A DNA stretch of 7,238 nt from Clostridiales bacterium UBA3705. Its GTDB lineage: Bacteria > Bacillota_A > Clostridia > Oscillospirales > Oscillospiraceae. The notes under the pieces were generated by a model. The model was not told the origin of the DNA. It saw nothing but the letters and a program-made list of their open reading frames with translations, and searched no databases. Shown here one piece after another: positions 1 through 6,434 of the stretch (position 1 is its first letter; the number at the start of each line of letters is the position of its first letter). The position numbers and the translations under genes are program-made. The stretch spans positions 1-7,238 of the forward strand of contig DFIE01000163.1 in NCBI GenBank assembly GCA_002372735.1, read 5' to 3'.

Positions 1-675
1 CAGAAGGGCACCGGCAAGTGGACCGGCATTGCCGCCCTGGACGAGGGCGTGCCCCTGACCCTGATCGGCGAGGCCGTGTTTGCCCGCTGCCTGTCCGCCA
101 TGAAGGCTGAGCGGGTAGAGGCCGCCAAGACCTTTGACCGCAAGATCCCCGCCTACCAGGGGGACAAGGCCGAGCTGGTAGAGGCCATCCGCCAGGCCCT
201 GTTTGCTTCCAAGATCATCTCCTACGCCCAGGGCTACACCCTGATGCGCACCGCGGCGGAGCACTACGGCTGGAACCTGAACTACGGCGGCATCGCCCTG
301 ATGTGGCGGGGCGGCTGCATTATCCGCTCCGTGTTCCTGGGCAAGATCAAAGAGGCCTACGACGCCAATCCCGCGCTGAAGAACCTGCTGCTGGACCCCT
401 ACTTCAAGACCACCATCGAAAAGCTGGTGCCCGCCTGGCGCAAGGTGGCCGCTGCCGCTGTGACCTACGGCGTGCCCGCCCCTGCCATGACCTCCGCCCT
501 GAGCTATTTTGACGGCTACACCACCGAGCGCCTGCCTGCCAACCTGCTCCAGGCCCAGCGGGACTACTTCGGCGCCCACACCTATGAGCGGCTGGACAGC
601 CCCAGGGGCCAGTTCTTCCACACCAACTGGACCGGCCACGGCGGCAACACCGCAGCGACGACCTACAATGCCTGA
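1..675 (+). CDS. gnd: 6-phosphogluconate dehydrogenase, decarboxylating (C-terminal part; 5' end outside window)
   Basis: This enzyme oxidises and decarboxylates 6-phospho-D-gluconate to D-ribulose 5-phosphate and CO2 in the cytoplasm, the second oxidative step of the pentose phosphate pathway. The reading frame is open from base 1 and gives 224 residues, roughly the C-terminal half of a protein normally about 470-485 residues long, so the NAD(P)-binding Rossmann domain lies to the left. Visible family hallmarks are the KGTGKWT motif (residues 2-8), the GKI/SKI-SYAQG segment, the LNYGGIA and GCIIRS motifs, LLLDPYF, and the near-terminal [20 protein letters not shown] block that carries substrate-contacting residues. 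The tail after FFHTNW is the long form, [14 protein letters not shown], which resembles animal-type 6PGDH rather than the shorter E. coli end. The stop overlaps the start of the next gene by 8 bp, so the two are probably co-translated. Cofactor preference (NADP or NAD) cannot be judged because the nucleotide-binding domain is missing. Confidence 0.96.
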   Translation, partial: QKGTGKWTGIAALDEGVPLTLIGEAVFARCLSAMKAERVEAAKTFDRKIPAYQGDKAELVEAIRQALFASKIISYAQGYTLMRTAAEHYGWNLNYGGIALMWRGGCIIRSVFLGKIKEAYDANPALKNLLLDPYFKTTIEKLVPAWRKVAAAAVTYGVPAPAMTSALSYFDGYTTERLPANLLQAQRDYFGAHTYERLDSPRGQFFHTNWTGHGGNTAATTYNA

Positions 676-1522
676 ACACAAGAATCAAATCAAACTCATT
701 GCCCTGGATCTGGACGGAACCCTGCTCACCACCGACAAGGTTCTCACCCCGGAAAACCAAGCCATGCTGGCCAGGGCCGCCGCGGCGGGGATCGAAATCG
801 TCCCCGCCACCGGTCGTTTCTACAGCGGCATGCCTCAGAACATCCGCAGCCTGCCCTTTGTCCGCTACGCCATCACCATCAACGGCGCCCAGGTCTATGA
901 CCTGGCCCAGGACAAGCCCATTGCCAGGGCGGAGATCCCCTGGCCCCGGGCAGTGGAGATCATGACTTATCTGGACCGGCTGCCGGTGATCTACGACTGC
1001 TACATGGACAACTGGGGCTGGATGACCCAGTCCATGTATGACCGGGCGGAGGAATATGCCCCCCACCGCCACAGCCTGGAGATGCTGAAAACCCTCCGCA
1101 CCCCGGTGCCGGAGCTGAAGGCCCACCTGGCCCGGGTGCAGCACGGCGTACAAAAGATCCAGATGTTCTTCCTGGACATGGAGCTCCGTGCCCGGACCAT
1201 GGAGGACCTGGCCCGCCGTTTCCCTGACATTGCCGTCACCACCTCCATCCCCCGGAATGTGGAGCTCAACAGCCTGCAGGCCCAAAAGGGTCCGGCGCTG
1301 GAAGCGCTGGCCCGGCACCTGGGGCTGGACATGGGGCAGACCATGGCCTTCGGGGACGATCTCAACGACATCACCATGCTGCGCACCGCGGGCATCGGCG
1401 TGGCCATGGGCAACGCCGCCCCGGCCGCCAAGGCCGCTGCGGACCACATCACCCTGGACTGCGACCACAGCGGCGTGGCCGCCGCCATCGCCCGCTTCTG
1501 CTTTGAGGAGGATTGCAAATGA
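668..1522 (+). CDS. Cof-type HAD-IIB family phosphatase
   Basis: This is a 284-residue hydrolase of the haloacid dehalogenase superfamily, of the usual size for the Cof/IIB subgroup, which mostly removes phosphate from sugar phosphates or small metabolites in the cytoplasm. All four HAD motifs are visible: DLDGT with nucleophile D14 and acid/base D16, the motif II threonine T48 in PATGR, the motif III lysine K207 in AQKGPAL, and the Mg-binding GDDLND at 229-234. The cap domain would lie between T48 and K207, as expected for type II caps. I chose the ATG at 668 because the DLDGT motif then sits at the N-terminus. A longer in-frame extension upstream only reads through gnd in another frame. No Shine-Dalgarno is evident before 668, and the start overlaps the gnd stop, so translation is probably coupled. 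The substrate is unknown; the operon suggests a phosphorylated sugar or sugar acid. Confidence 0.93.
   Translation: MPEHKNQIKLIALDLDGTLLTTDKVLTPENQAMLARAAAAGIEIVPATGRFYSGMPQNIRSLPFVRYAITINGAQVYDLAQDKPIARAEIPWPRAVEIMTYLDRLPVIYDCYMDNWGWMTQSMYDRAEEYAPHRHSLEMLKTLRTPVPELKAHLARVQHGVQKIQMFFLDMELRARTMEDLARRFPDIAVTTSIPRNVELNSLQAQKGPALEALARHLGLDMGQTMAFGDDLNDITMLRTAGIGVAMGNAAPAAKAAADHITLDCDHSGVAAAIARFCFEEDCK
1505..1511 (+). promoter_or_regulatory. Ribosome binding site of the LarA-family gene
   Basis: GAGGAGG lies 7 bases before the ATG at 1519, inside the end of the HAD gene. It decides the start: an in-frame TTG at 1513 would be too close to this site, whereas ATG 1519 has ideal spacing and overlaps the preceding stop as ATGA. 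Confidence 0.85.
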
Positions 1523-2799
1523 ACGACATCTACCGTGTTGCCCGGGCCGAGACCGGCCTGACACCCGAGGAGATCACCCAGGCGCTGCTGGCCTCGCTGG
1601 AGGGGAGAAGCCTGAAAAAGGTGCTCATCCTGCCCCCGGATTTTACCCGCTACCACTCCAACGCGGGCTTCATCACCAACGTGTACTACCATGAACTGAC
1701 CCGGCGCGGGGTGGAGGTGGACGTGCTGCCCGCCCTGGGCACCCACGTCCCCATGACGCAGCAGCAGTGGCAGACCATGTTCGGCGACGTTCCCTTTGAC
1801 CGGATGCTGGTCCACGACTGGAAGAACGAGGTGGTCCGCCTGGGCCAGATCCCGGGGGAGTATATCGCCTCTCTCACCGAGGGGCTCTGGGACGAGCCCA
1901 TCACCGCCCAGATCAACCGCCGGGTGCTGGACCCCTCCTATGACCTGATCATCTCTCCCGGCCAGGTGGTGCCCCATGAGGTCATCGGCATGTCCAACCA
2001 CGCCAAGAATCTGTTTGTGGGCGTGGGCGGCAGCGAGATGATCAACAAGTCCCACATGGTGGGGGCTGTCTACGGCATGGAGCGGATGATGGGCAAGGAC
2101 CACACCCCCGTGCGCAAGATTTTTGACTACGGCATGGAGCACTTCCTGCAGGACCGCCCCATCCTCTTTGCCCTTACGGTCACCACCGCCCCCGGCGGGC
2201 AGATCCGCACCCACGGCCTGTTCCTGGGCGAGGGCCGGGACTGCCTGACCCACGCGGTGAAGCTGGCCCAGGAGAAGAACATCGACTTTGTGGAGCACGG
2301 GCTGAAAAAGTGCGTGGTCTACCTGGACCCCTCCGAGTTCACCTCCACCTGGCTTGGCAACAAGGCGGTGTACCGCACCCGCATGGCCATGGCCGACGGC
2401 GGCGAGCTGATCATCCTGGCCTCCGGGGTGGACCGCTTCGGCGAGGAGGCCGGGCAGGACGCCACCATCCGCAGGTACGGCTACCGGGGCCGGCTGAAGA
2501 TTCTGGAGGCCTTCCGCAAGCCGGAAAACCAGGCCCTGCGGGACAACATGGGCACCGCCGCCCATCTGATTCACGGCTCCAGCGACGGCCGGTTCTCCAT
2601 CACCTACGCGGTGAAGAAGCTGCCCCAGGCCGAAATCGAGGCCGTGGGCTTCCGGGCTGCGGACTATGACGAGATGGCCGCCAAGTATGACCCCCACAAG
2701 CTCCGCTACGGCTACAACACCGTGGACGGGGAGGAGATCTATTTCATCCCCAACCCCGCCCTGGGGCTGTGGATCAACAAGGAGAAGTTTGAAGGATGA
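1519..2799 (+). CDS. LarA-family (DUF2088) nickel-pincer-dependent 2-hydroxyacid racemase/epimerase homologue; D-gluconate/D-mannonate 2-epimerase is the leading hypothesis
   Basis: This 426-residue protein is about the usual length for LarA (lactate racemase), whose superfamily interconverts configurations at C2 of 2-hydroxy acids using the nickel-pincer nucleotide. The key positions of Lactiplantibacillus plantarum LarA appear conserved. PDFTR (D41, R44) matches its DxTR segment. H76 in LGTH matches H108. H153, K163 and H179 match H174, the cofactor-anchoring K184 and the nickel ligand H200, with identical spacings of 10 and 16 residues. A glycine-rich stretch (VGVGG) follows K163. Known LarA-family activities include racemases of lactate, malate, phenyllactate and hydroxyglutarate, and D-gluconate 2-epimerases. 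Placement between gnd and uxaC argues for a sugar acid, with gluconate/mannonate best fitting the chemistry; lactate seems unlikely. No cofactor-synthesis genes (larB, larC, larE) are in the window, so the cofactor must be made from elsewhere. The start overlaps the HAD stop by 4 bp, and the stop overlaps the uxaC start by 4 bp. Family assignment is firm; substrate is inference. Confidence 0.9.
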   Translation: MNDIYRVARAETGLTPEEITQALLASLEGRSLKKVLILPPDFTRYHSNAGFITNVYYHELTRRGVEVDVLPALGTHVPMTQQQWQTMFGDVPFDRMLVHDWKNEVVRLGQIPGEYIASLTEGLWDEPITAQINRRVLDPSYDLIISPGQVVPHEVIGMSNHAKNLFVGVGGSEMINKSHMVGAVYGMERMMGKDHTPVRKIFDYGMEHFLQDRPILFALTVTTAPGGQIRTHGLFLGEGRDCLTHAVKLAQEKNIDFVEHGLKKCVVYLDPSEFTSTWLGNKAVYRTRMAMADGGELIILASGVDRFGEEAGQDATIRRYGYRGRLKILEAFRKPENQALRDNMGTAAHLIHGSSDGRFSITYAVKKLPQAEIEAVGFRAADYDEMAAKYDPHKLRYGYNTVDGEEIYFIPNPALGLWINKEKFEG

Positions 2800-4193
2800 A
2801 GCCTTTTATGGATCGGGATTTTCTGCTGCACAGCAGCACCGCCCGGCATTTGTATCACGACATTGCGGCCAACCTGCCGATCATTGACTATCACTGCCAC
2901 CTGAGCCCCCGGGAGATCTGGGAGGACCGGCGCTTTGAGAACATCACCCAGATCTGGCTGGGGGGGGACCACTACAAGTGGCGCCTGATGCGCAGCTGGG
3001 GCATCGAGGAGCGCCGCATCACCGGCACCGCCTCTGACCGGGAGAAGTTCCAGGCCTGGGCCGAGACCCTCCGCCTGGCCGCGGGCAACCCCCTGTACCA
3101 CTGGAGCCACCTGGAGCTGAAAAACTACTTTGACTGGACCCAGCCTCTCACCCCCGAAAACGCCGAGGCCGCCTGGGAGCACTGCAACCGCCAGCTGAGC
3201 CAGCCGGATTTCTCCGCCCGGCAGCTGATTCTCCGCTCCCGGGTAGAGGTCATCTGCACCACCGACGACCCTGCGGACGAGCTGCGCTGGCACCGCCAGC
3301 TGCAGCAGAGCGACTTCCCCGTCAAGGTGCTGCCCTCCTTCCGCCCGGACCGGGCCCTGGGGGTGGAAAAGCCGGACTTTACCGCCTATCTGAAGGACCT
3401 GGGCCACGCCGCCGACGTGGAGATTGACAGCTATGCCGCCCTGGTCCAGGCGCTGGAGCGCCGGATGGACGCCTTTGACGCCCTGGGCTGCCGGGTTTCG
3501 GACCACGGCCTGGACGCCGTCCCCTTCGCCCCCGCCACCGAGGACGAGGTGGAGGCCATCTTTGCCCGCCGCCTGGAGGGTGAGGCCCTCACCGCCCTGG
3601 AGCAGCGCCGGTTCAAGACCGCCCTGCTGCAGGCCCTGGGCCGGGGCTATGCCCAGCGGGGTTGGGTGATGCAGCTCCACTTCGGGGTCATCCGGGACAA
3701 TTCCAAGCGGATCTTCCGGGCCCTGGGGCCGGACGCCGGCATCGACTCCATCGGCGACCAGGTCTCTGTGGCCGATCTGGCGGCCTTCCTGAACAGCCTG
3801 GACGAGACCGACCAGCTGCCCCGCACCGTGCTCTACTCCCTGAACCCCAATGACAACACCGCCATCGGCACCGTCATCGGCTGCTTCCAGGGGCCGGAGG
3901 CCCGGGGCAAGGTCCAGCACGGCAGCGCCTGGTGGTTCAACGACCACAAAAACGGCATGCGCGCCCAGCTGGAGAGCCTGGCCGCCGAGGGGCACCTGGG
4001 CACCTTTGTGGGCATGCTCACCGACTCCCGCAGCTTTTTAAGCTACGCCCGGCACGAGTATTTCCGCCGGATTCTCTGCGACCTGCTGGGCACCTGGGTG
4101 GAGGAGGGGGAATACCCCGCGGACGAAGCCGCCCTGTCCGCCCTGGTCACCGGCATCTGCCACCACAACGCCGCCGCTTACCTGCAGGTGTAA
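2796..4193 (+). CDS. uxaC: Uronate isomerase (glucuronate isomerase)
   Basis: UxaC isomerises D-glucuronate to D-fructuronate and D-galacturonate to D-tagaturonate, the first cytoplasmic step of hexuronate catabolism from pectin, glycosaminoglycans or glucuronide conjugates. The 465-residue length matches the family (about 465-470). It is a TIM-barrel member of the amidohydrolase superfamily. The strand-1 HxH motif is H33-C-H35 in DYHCHLSP. Other family blocks are RSWGIEE, ICTTDDPADEL, MQLHFGVIRDNS (H295, R300), the YSLNPNDN block, GKVQHGSAWWFND, and LTDSRSFLSYARHEYFRR with the strand-8 aspartate D410. A GGAG at 2781-2784 sits 11 bases before the ATG, and the start overlaps the previous stop as ATGA, so translational coupling is likely. 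It is the last gene of the operon, with a terminator about 20 bases after the stop. A run of eight G at 2960-2967 does not break the frame. The identification is secure. Confidence 0.98.
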   Translation: MKPFMDRDFLLHSSTARHLYHDIAANLPIIDYHCHLSPREIWEDRRFENITQIWLGGDHYKWRLMRSWGIEERRITGTASDREKFQAWAETLRLAAGNPLYHWSHLELKNYFDWTQPLTPENAEAAWEHCNRQLSQPDFSARQLILRSRVEVICTTDDPADELRWHRQLQQSDFPVKVLPSFRPDRALGVEKPDFTAYLKDLGHAADVEIDSYAALVQALERRMDAFDALGCRVSDHGLDAVPFAPATEDEVEAIFARRLEGEALTALEQRRFKTALLQALGRGYAQRGWVMQLHFGVIRDNSKRIFRALGPDAGIDSIGDQVSVADLAAFLNSLDETDQLPRTVLYSLNPNDNTAIGTVIGCFQGPEARGKVQHGSAWWFNDHKNGMRAQLESLAAEGHLGTFVGMLTDSRSFLSYARHEYFRRILCDLLGTWVEEGEYPADEAALSALVTGICHHNAAAYLQV

Positions 4194-4212
4194 AACCGCC
4201 CCGCAGCACAGC

Positions 4213-4255
4213 CGCGCCGCAAGATGTACTTCATCCTGCGGCGCGCTCTTTTTTT
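4213..4255 (+). terminator. Rho-independent terminator after uxaC
   Basis: An 8-bp GC stem (4213-4220 with 4238-4245) extends by six more positions, with one A-C mismatch, to a 5-base loop at 4227-4231. After GCTC comes a run of seven T (4249-4255). It ends the gnd-HAD-LarA-uxaC operon and separates it from the ene-reductase unit. Confidence 0.92.
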
Positions 4256-4298
4256 GCCGGGCTTCGGTTTTTTCTGAAAATATCTCCCGCCCTCTTCC

Positions 4299-4313
4299 AT
4301 TCCGCTGCGGGAT
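4299..4313. promoter_or_regulatory. Inverted repeat between the -35 and -10 regions (possible operator)
   Basis: The 15-base element ATTCCGC-T-GCGGGAT is a near-perfect palindrome centred on 4306 with a single mismatched pair; its core CCGC-T-GCGG is perfect. It occupies the promoter spacer, 4 bases upstream of the TATAAT, where a repressor or MerR-type activator could act. Function is inferred from position only; GC-rich DNA yields such palindromes by chance. Confidence 0.35.
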
Positions 4314-4317
4314 GTAC

Positions 4318-4323
4318 TATAAT
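4318..4323 (+). promoter_or_regulatory. Promoter -10 box (TATAAT) of the ene-reductase gene
   Basis: A perfect TATAAT lies 63 bases before the ATG at 4387, directly after the preceding operon's terminator. The expected transcription start is near 4330, giving a leader of about 57 bases. No good -35 element is present at 16-19 bp spacing (TTCCAT at 4295-4300 is the closest), so the promoter may need an activator. A longer in-frame reading frame from 4312 would begin upstream of the expected transcript start and is not used. Confidence 0.6.
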
Positions 4324-4329
4324 GGATTC

Positions 4330-4346
4330 GCCGGGTCCCGCCCGGC
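4330..4346 (+). promoter_or_regulatory. Hairpin at the predicted 5' end of the ene-reductase mRNA
   Basis: GCCGGG-TCCCG-CCCGGC forms a perfect 6-bp all-GC stem with a 5-base loop and begins about where transcription should start. It could be a 5'-stabilising mRNA hairpin or, as DNA, a second operator. No T tract follows, so it is not a terminator. Confidence 0.35.
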
Positions 4347-4372
4347 AGAGGAAGAATACAACGGAAGTTTGG

Positions 4373-4378
4373 AAGGAG
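4373..4378 (+). promoter_or_regulatory. Ribosome binding site of the ene-reductase gene
   Basis: AAGGAG is followed by 8 bases and then ATG at 4387. This fixes the start at MAYKNLF, where homologous OYE-type enzymes also begin, rather than at the in-frame ATG 75 bases upstream. Confidence 0.85.
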
Positions 4379-4386
4379 AAATCACC

Positions 4387-6330
4387 ATGGCTTACAAGAA
4401 TCTGTTTGCCCCCGGTAGAATTGCCAATCTGGAACTGAAAAACCGCATTGTCATGCCCGCCATGGGCTGCTCCCTGGCGGAATCCACCGGCGAGGCCGGT
4501 GCGCGGATCATCAAGTATTATGCTGACCGTGCCCGGGGCGGCGCCGGCCTGATCATCACCGAGATCACCCGGGTGGACGATGAGACCGGTGTGGGCACCC
4601 CCAACCAGCTCAGCGTCACCAACACCCATGTGATCGCCCAGCTCTCCCGCCTGGTAGAGGCGGTTCACGCCCACGATACCAAGCTCTTTGTCCAGCTGCA
4701 CCACCCCGGCAACCAGACCCCCAGCCGGCTCATCGGCGGCAAGCAGCCGGTGTCCGCCTCTGACGTGACCTGCAAGGTCATCGGCGAGCAGCCCCGGGCC
4801 CTGACCACCGAGGAGGTGGAGGCCATGGTGCGCAAATTTGTCACCGGCGCCGTGATTGCCCAAAAGGCCGGCGTAGACGGCGTGGAGCTCCACGGGGCCC
4901 ACGGCTATCTGGTCAGCCAGTTCCTGTCTCCCCACACCAACAAGCGCACCGATAAGTACGGCGGCAGCTTTGAGGGCCGCATGCGCTTTGCCACTGAGAT
5001 CATCATGGGCATCCGGGCCTACTGCGGGCCCAAATTCCCCATCGGCATCCGCATCAACGGCAGCGACTATCTGGACGACGGCATCACCGAGGAGGACGCC
5101 ATTGCCCAGGCCAAATACTTTGAAAAGCTGGGCGTGTGCTACATCAACGTCAGCTGCGGCACCTACGACTCCGGCGCCACCATCATTGAGCCCAACTACT
5201 TTGCCGAGGGCTGGAAGAAGCACCTGGCGGCCAACATCCGCAAGGCGGTCTCCGTGCCGGTGATTGCGGTGTGCAACATCAAGCACCCGGCCCTGGCGGA
5301 TCAGCTGCTGGCCGAGGGCTTTGCAGACTTTGTGGGCATCGCCCGGGGCCAGCTGGCGGACGCCGACTGGGGCCGCAAGGCCCGGGCAGGGGAGGACCTG
5401 CTCATCCGCAAGTGCCTGGGCTGCATGGAGTGCTTCCGCATTCTCAACGACGGCCTGCCCCTGGGCTGCACCCTGAACCCGGTGCTGGGCCGTGAGTTTG
5501 AGTGGGGCGACGAAAAGCTGACCCGCGACGGCGCAGGCCGGACCGTGGCGGTGGTGGGCGGCGGCCCCGCCGGCATGGAGGCTGCCCTGACCCTGGCCAA
5601 GCGGGGCTTCCGCACGGTGCTCTTTGAGCAGGCCGACCGCCTGGGCGGCACCGTGAACGAGGCGGCGGTACCGCCCCACAAGACCATGCTGGCGGAGTTT
5701 ATCGCCACCATGGAGGCCCAGCTGCAAAAGGCCGGGGTAGAGCTGCGCCTGGGCAAGGCGGCCACCCTGGCAGACCTGGAGGCCACCGGGGCCGAGGCCG
5801 TGTTCCTGGCCGCCGGCGGCAAGCCCATCGCCCCCGCCCTGGAGGGCATTGACCTGGCCGTCACCGCCGAGGACGTCCTGGCGGGCAAGGCCACCGTCCG
5901 GGGCGAGCAGGTGGTTATCGTGGGCGGCGGCGTCACCGGCCTGGAGACCGCCGAGACCCTGGCCCCGGACCACAAGGTCACCGTGGTGGAGATGCTCAAC
6001 AAAGTGGGCGGCAATCTCTACCCCAGCATCACCCTGCACCTGGCCCAGGAGATCATGAAGCACGGCGGCCTGATTGCCAAGGGCAAGCAGCTGGTCAAGG
6101 TGGAGCAGGGCGCCGTCCTGGTAAAGGACGTGGCTTCCGGCGAGGAGAGCCGCATCCCGGCGGACACGGTGGTCCTGGCCATGGGCGTGCGGCCCAACCG
6201 GCCCCTGTACGACGAGCTGCGCACCGCCTACGGCGACAAGCTGATCCTGGTGGGCGACAGCGCCAAGCCCGGCCAGATCTTTGACGCCCTGCACTCCGGC
6301 CACGACCGGGCCTTTGTCTACGGTCTGTAA
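4387..6330 (+). CDS. NADH:flavin oxidoreductase, enoate reductase/BaiCD/2,4-dienoyl-CoA reductase superfamily (FMN, 4Fe-4S, FAD)
   Basis: This 647-residue cytoplasmic flavoenzyme is expected to reduce an activated C=C bond with NAD(P)H, passing electrons from FAD through an iron-sulfur cluster to FMN. Residues about 1-335 form an Old Yellow Enzyme TIM barrel, with Q103 in VQLHHPG, the HGAHGYL active-site segment (H169, H172, Y174) and the SPHTNKRTDKYGGS signature. C343, C346, C349 and C361 (C-x2-C-x2-C-x11-C) would bind 4Fe-4S. A first dinucleotide site is GGGPAG at 391-396 and a second is GGGVTG at 513-518, followed by a C-terminal VGDSAKPGQIFDALHSG FAD motif. The length and order match this superfamily. 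The region where E. coli FadH has its catalytic histidine (GWHEARIPT-like) reads VSCGTYDSG here, with no histidine, which favours an enoate reductase or BaiCD-like role over dienoyl-CoA reduction. Substrate is unknown; bile-acid enones, cinnamate-type acids and flavonoids are only candidates. It has its own promoter and terminator. Confidence 0.93.
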   Translation: MAYKNLFAPGRIANLELKNRIVMPAMGCSLAESTGEAGARIIKYYADRARGGAGLIITEITRVDDETGVGTPNQLSVTNTHVIAQLSRLVEAVHAHDTKLFVQLHHPGNQTPSRLIGGKQPVSASDVTCKVIGEQPRALTTEEVEAMVRKFVTGAVIAQKAGVDGVELHGAHGYLVSQFLSPHTNKRTDKYGGSFEGRMRFATEIIMGIRAYCGPKFPIGIRINGSDYLDDGITEEDAIAQAKYFEKLGVCYINVSCGTYDSGATIIEPNYFAEGWKKHLAANIRKAVSVPVIAVCNIKHPALADQLLAEGFADFVGIARGQLADADWGRKARAGEDLLIRKCLGCMECFRILNDGLPLGCTLNPVLGREFEWGDEKLTRDGAGRTVAVVGGGPAGMEAALTLAKRGFRTVLFEQADRLGGTVNEAAVPPHKTMLAEFIATMEAQLQKAGVELRLGKAATLADLEATGAEAVFLAAGGKPIAPALEGIDLAVTAEDVLAGKATVRGEQVVIVGGGVTGLETAETLAPDHKVTVVEMLNKVGGNLYPSITLHLAQEIMKHGGLIAKGKQLVKVEQGAVLVKDVASGEESRIPADTVVLAMGVRPNRPLYDELRTAYGDKLILVGDSAKPGQIFDALHSGHDRAFVYGL

Positions 6331-6347
6331 TCCAACCCCGCAATCCG

Positions 6348-6379
6348 CGGAGGGGAGCCGACGCTCCCCTCCGTTTTTT
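6348..6379 (+). terminator. Rho-independent terminator of the ene-reductase gene
   Basis: A perfect 11-bp stem pairs 6348-6358 with 6363-6373 around a CGAC loop and is followed by six T (6374-6379). It lies 17 bases after the stop codon. Confidence 0.95.
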
Positions 6380-6384
6380 GGTGC

Positions 6385-6419
6385 AAAAAAGAGCGGGACG
6401 CCCAGGATGGACGCCCCGC
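6385..6419 (-). terminator. Rho-independent terminator of the minus-strand repeat-domain gene
   Basis: Read on the minus strand, an 11-bp stem (6419-6409 with 6403-6393, including two G-T wobbles) closes a 5-base loop, then TC and a run of six T (6390-6385). It lies 15 bases past the stop of the convergent gene, only 5 bases from the plus-strand terminator's T run. Confidence 0.88.
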
Positions 6420-6434
6420 CCGGAGAGAGGGAGA

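Noticed and set aside
509..667. N-terminal extension of the HAD protein
   Set aside because: The extra 53 residues are gnd read in another frame; the HAD nucleophile motif sits at the expected N-terminal place from ATG 668.
1000..2697. A 565-codon minus-strand open frame opposite the HAD and LarA genes
   Set aside because: Same shadow composition, no recognisable motif, and the plus-strand genes carry complete catalytic motifs and ribosome sites.
2960..2967. Run of eight G inside uxaC as a possible phase-variable tract or frameshift
   Set aside because: The frame is intact and conserved on both sides, the protein has normal length, and one such run is expected in GC-rich genes.
2739..3995. 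A 418-codon minus-strand open frame opposite uxaC
   Set aside because: Low-complexity shadow of the plus-strand codon bias; uxaC is fully conserved across the same bases.
4299..4313. MerR-type operator with a 19-bp spacer
   Set aside because: The palindrome is in the right place, but no TTGACA-like -35 exists 19 bp upstream, so naming a regulator family would be unsupported.
4312..4386. Upstream in-frame ATG giving the ene-reductase 25 extra residues
   Set aside because: It overlaps the -10 box, lies before the expected transcript start and has no ribosome site; the ATG at 4387 has AAGGAG at 8-base spacing.
4231..6303. A 690-codon open frame on the minus strand opposite the ene-reductase
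   Set aside because: It is a GC-rich codon shadow: its translation is dominated by Gly/Ala/His/Gln/Val with no domain, it overlaps a terminator, and the plus strand encodes an unmistakable enzyme.
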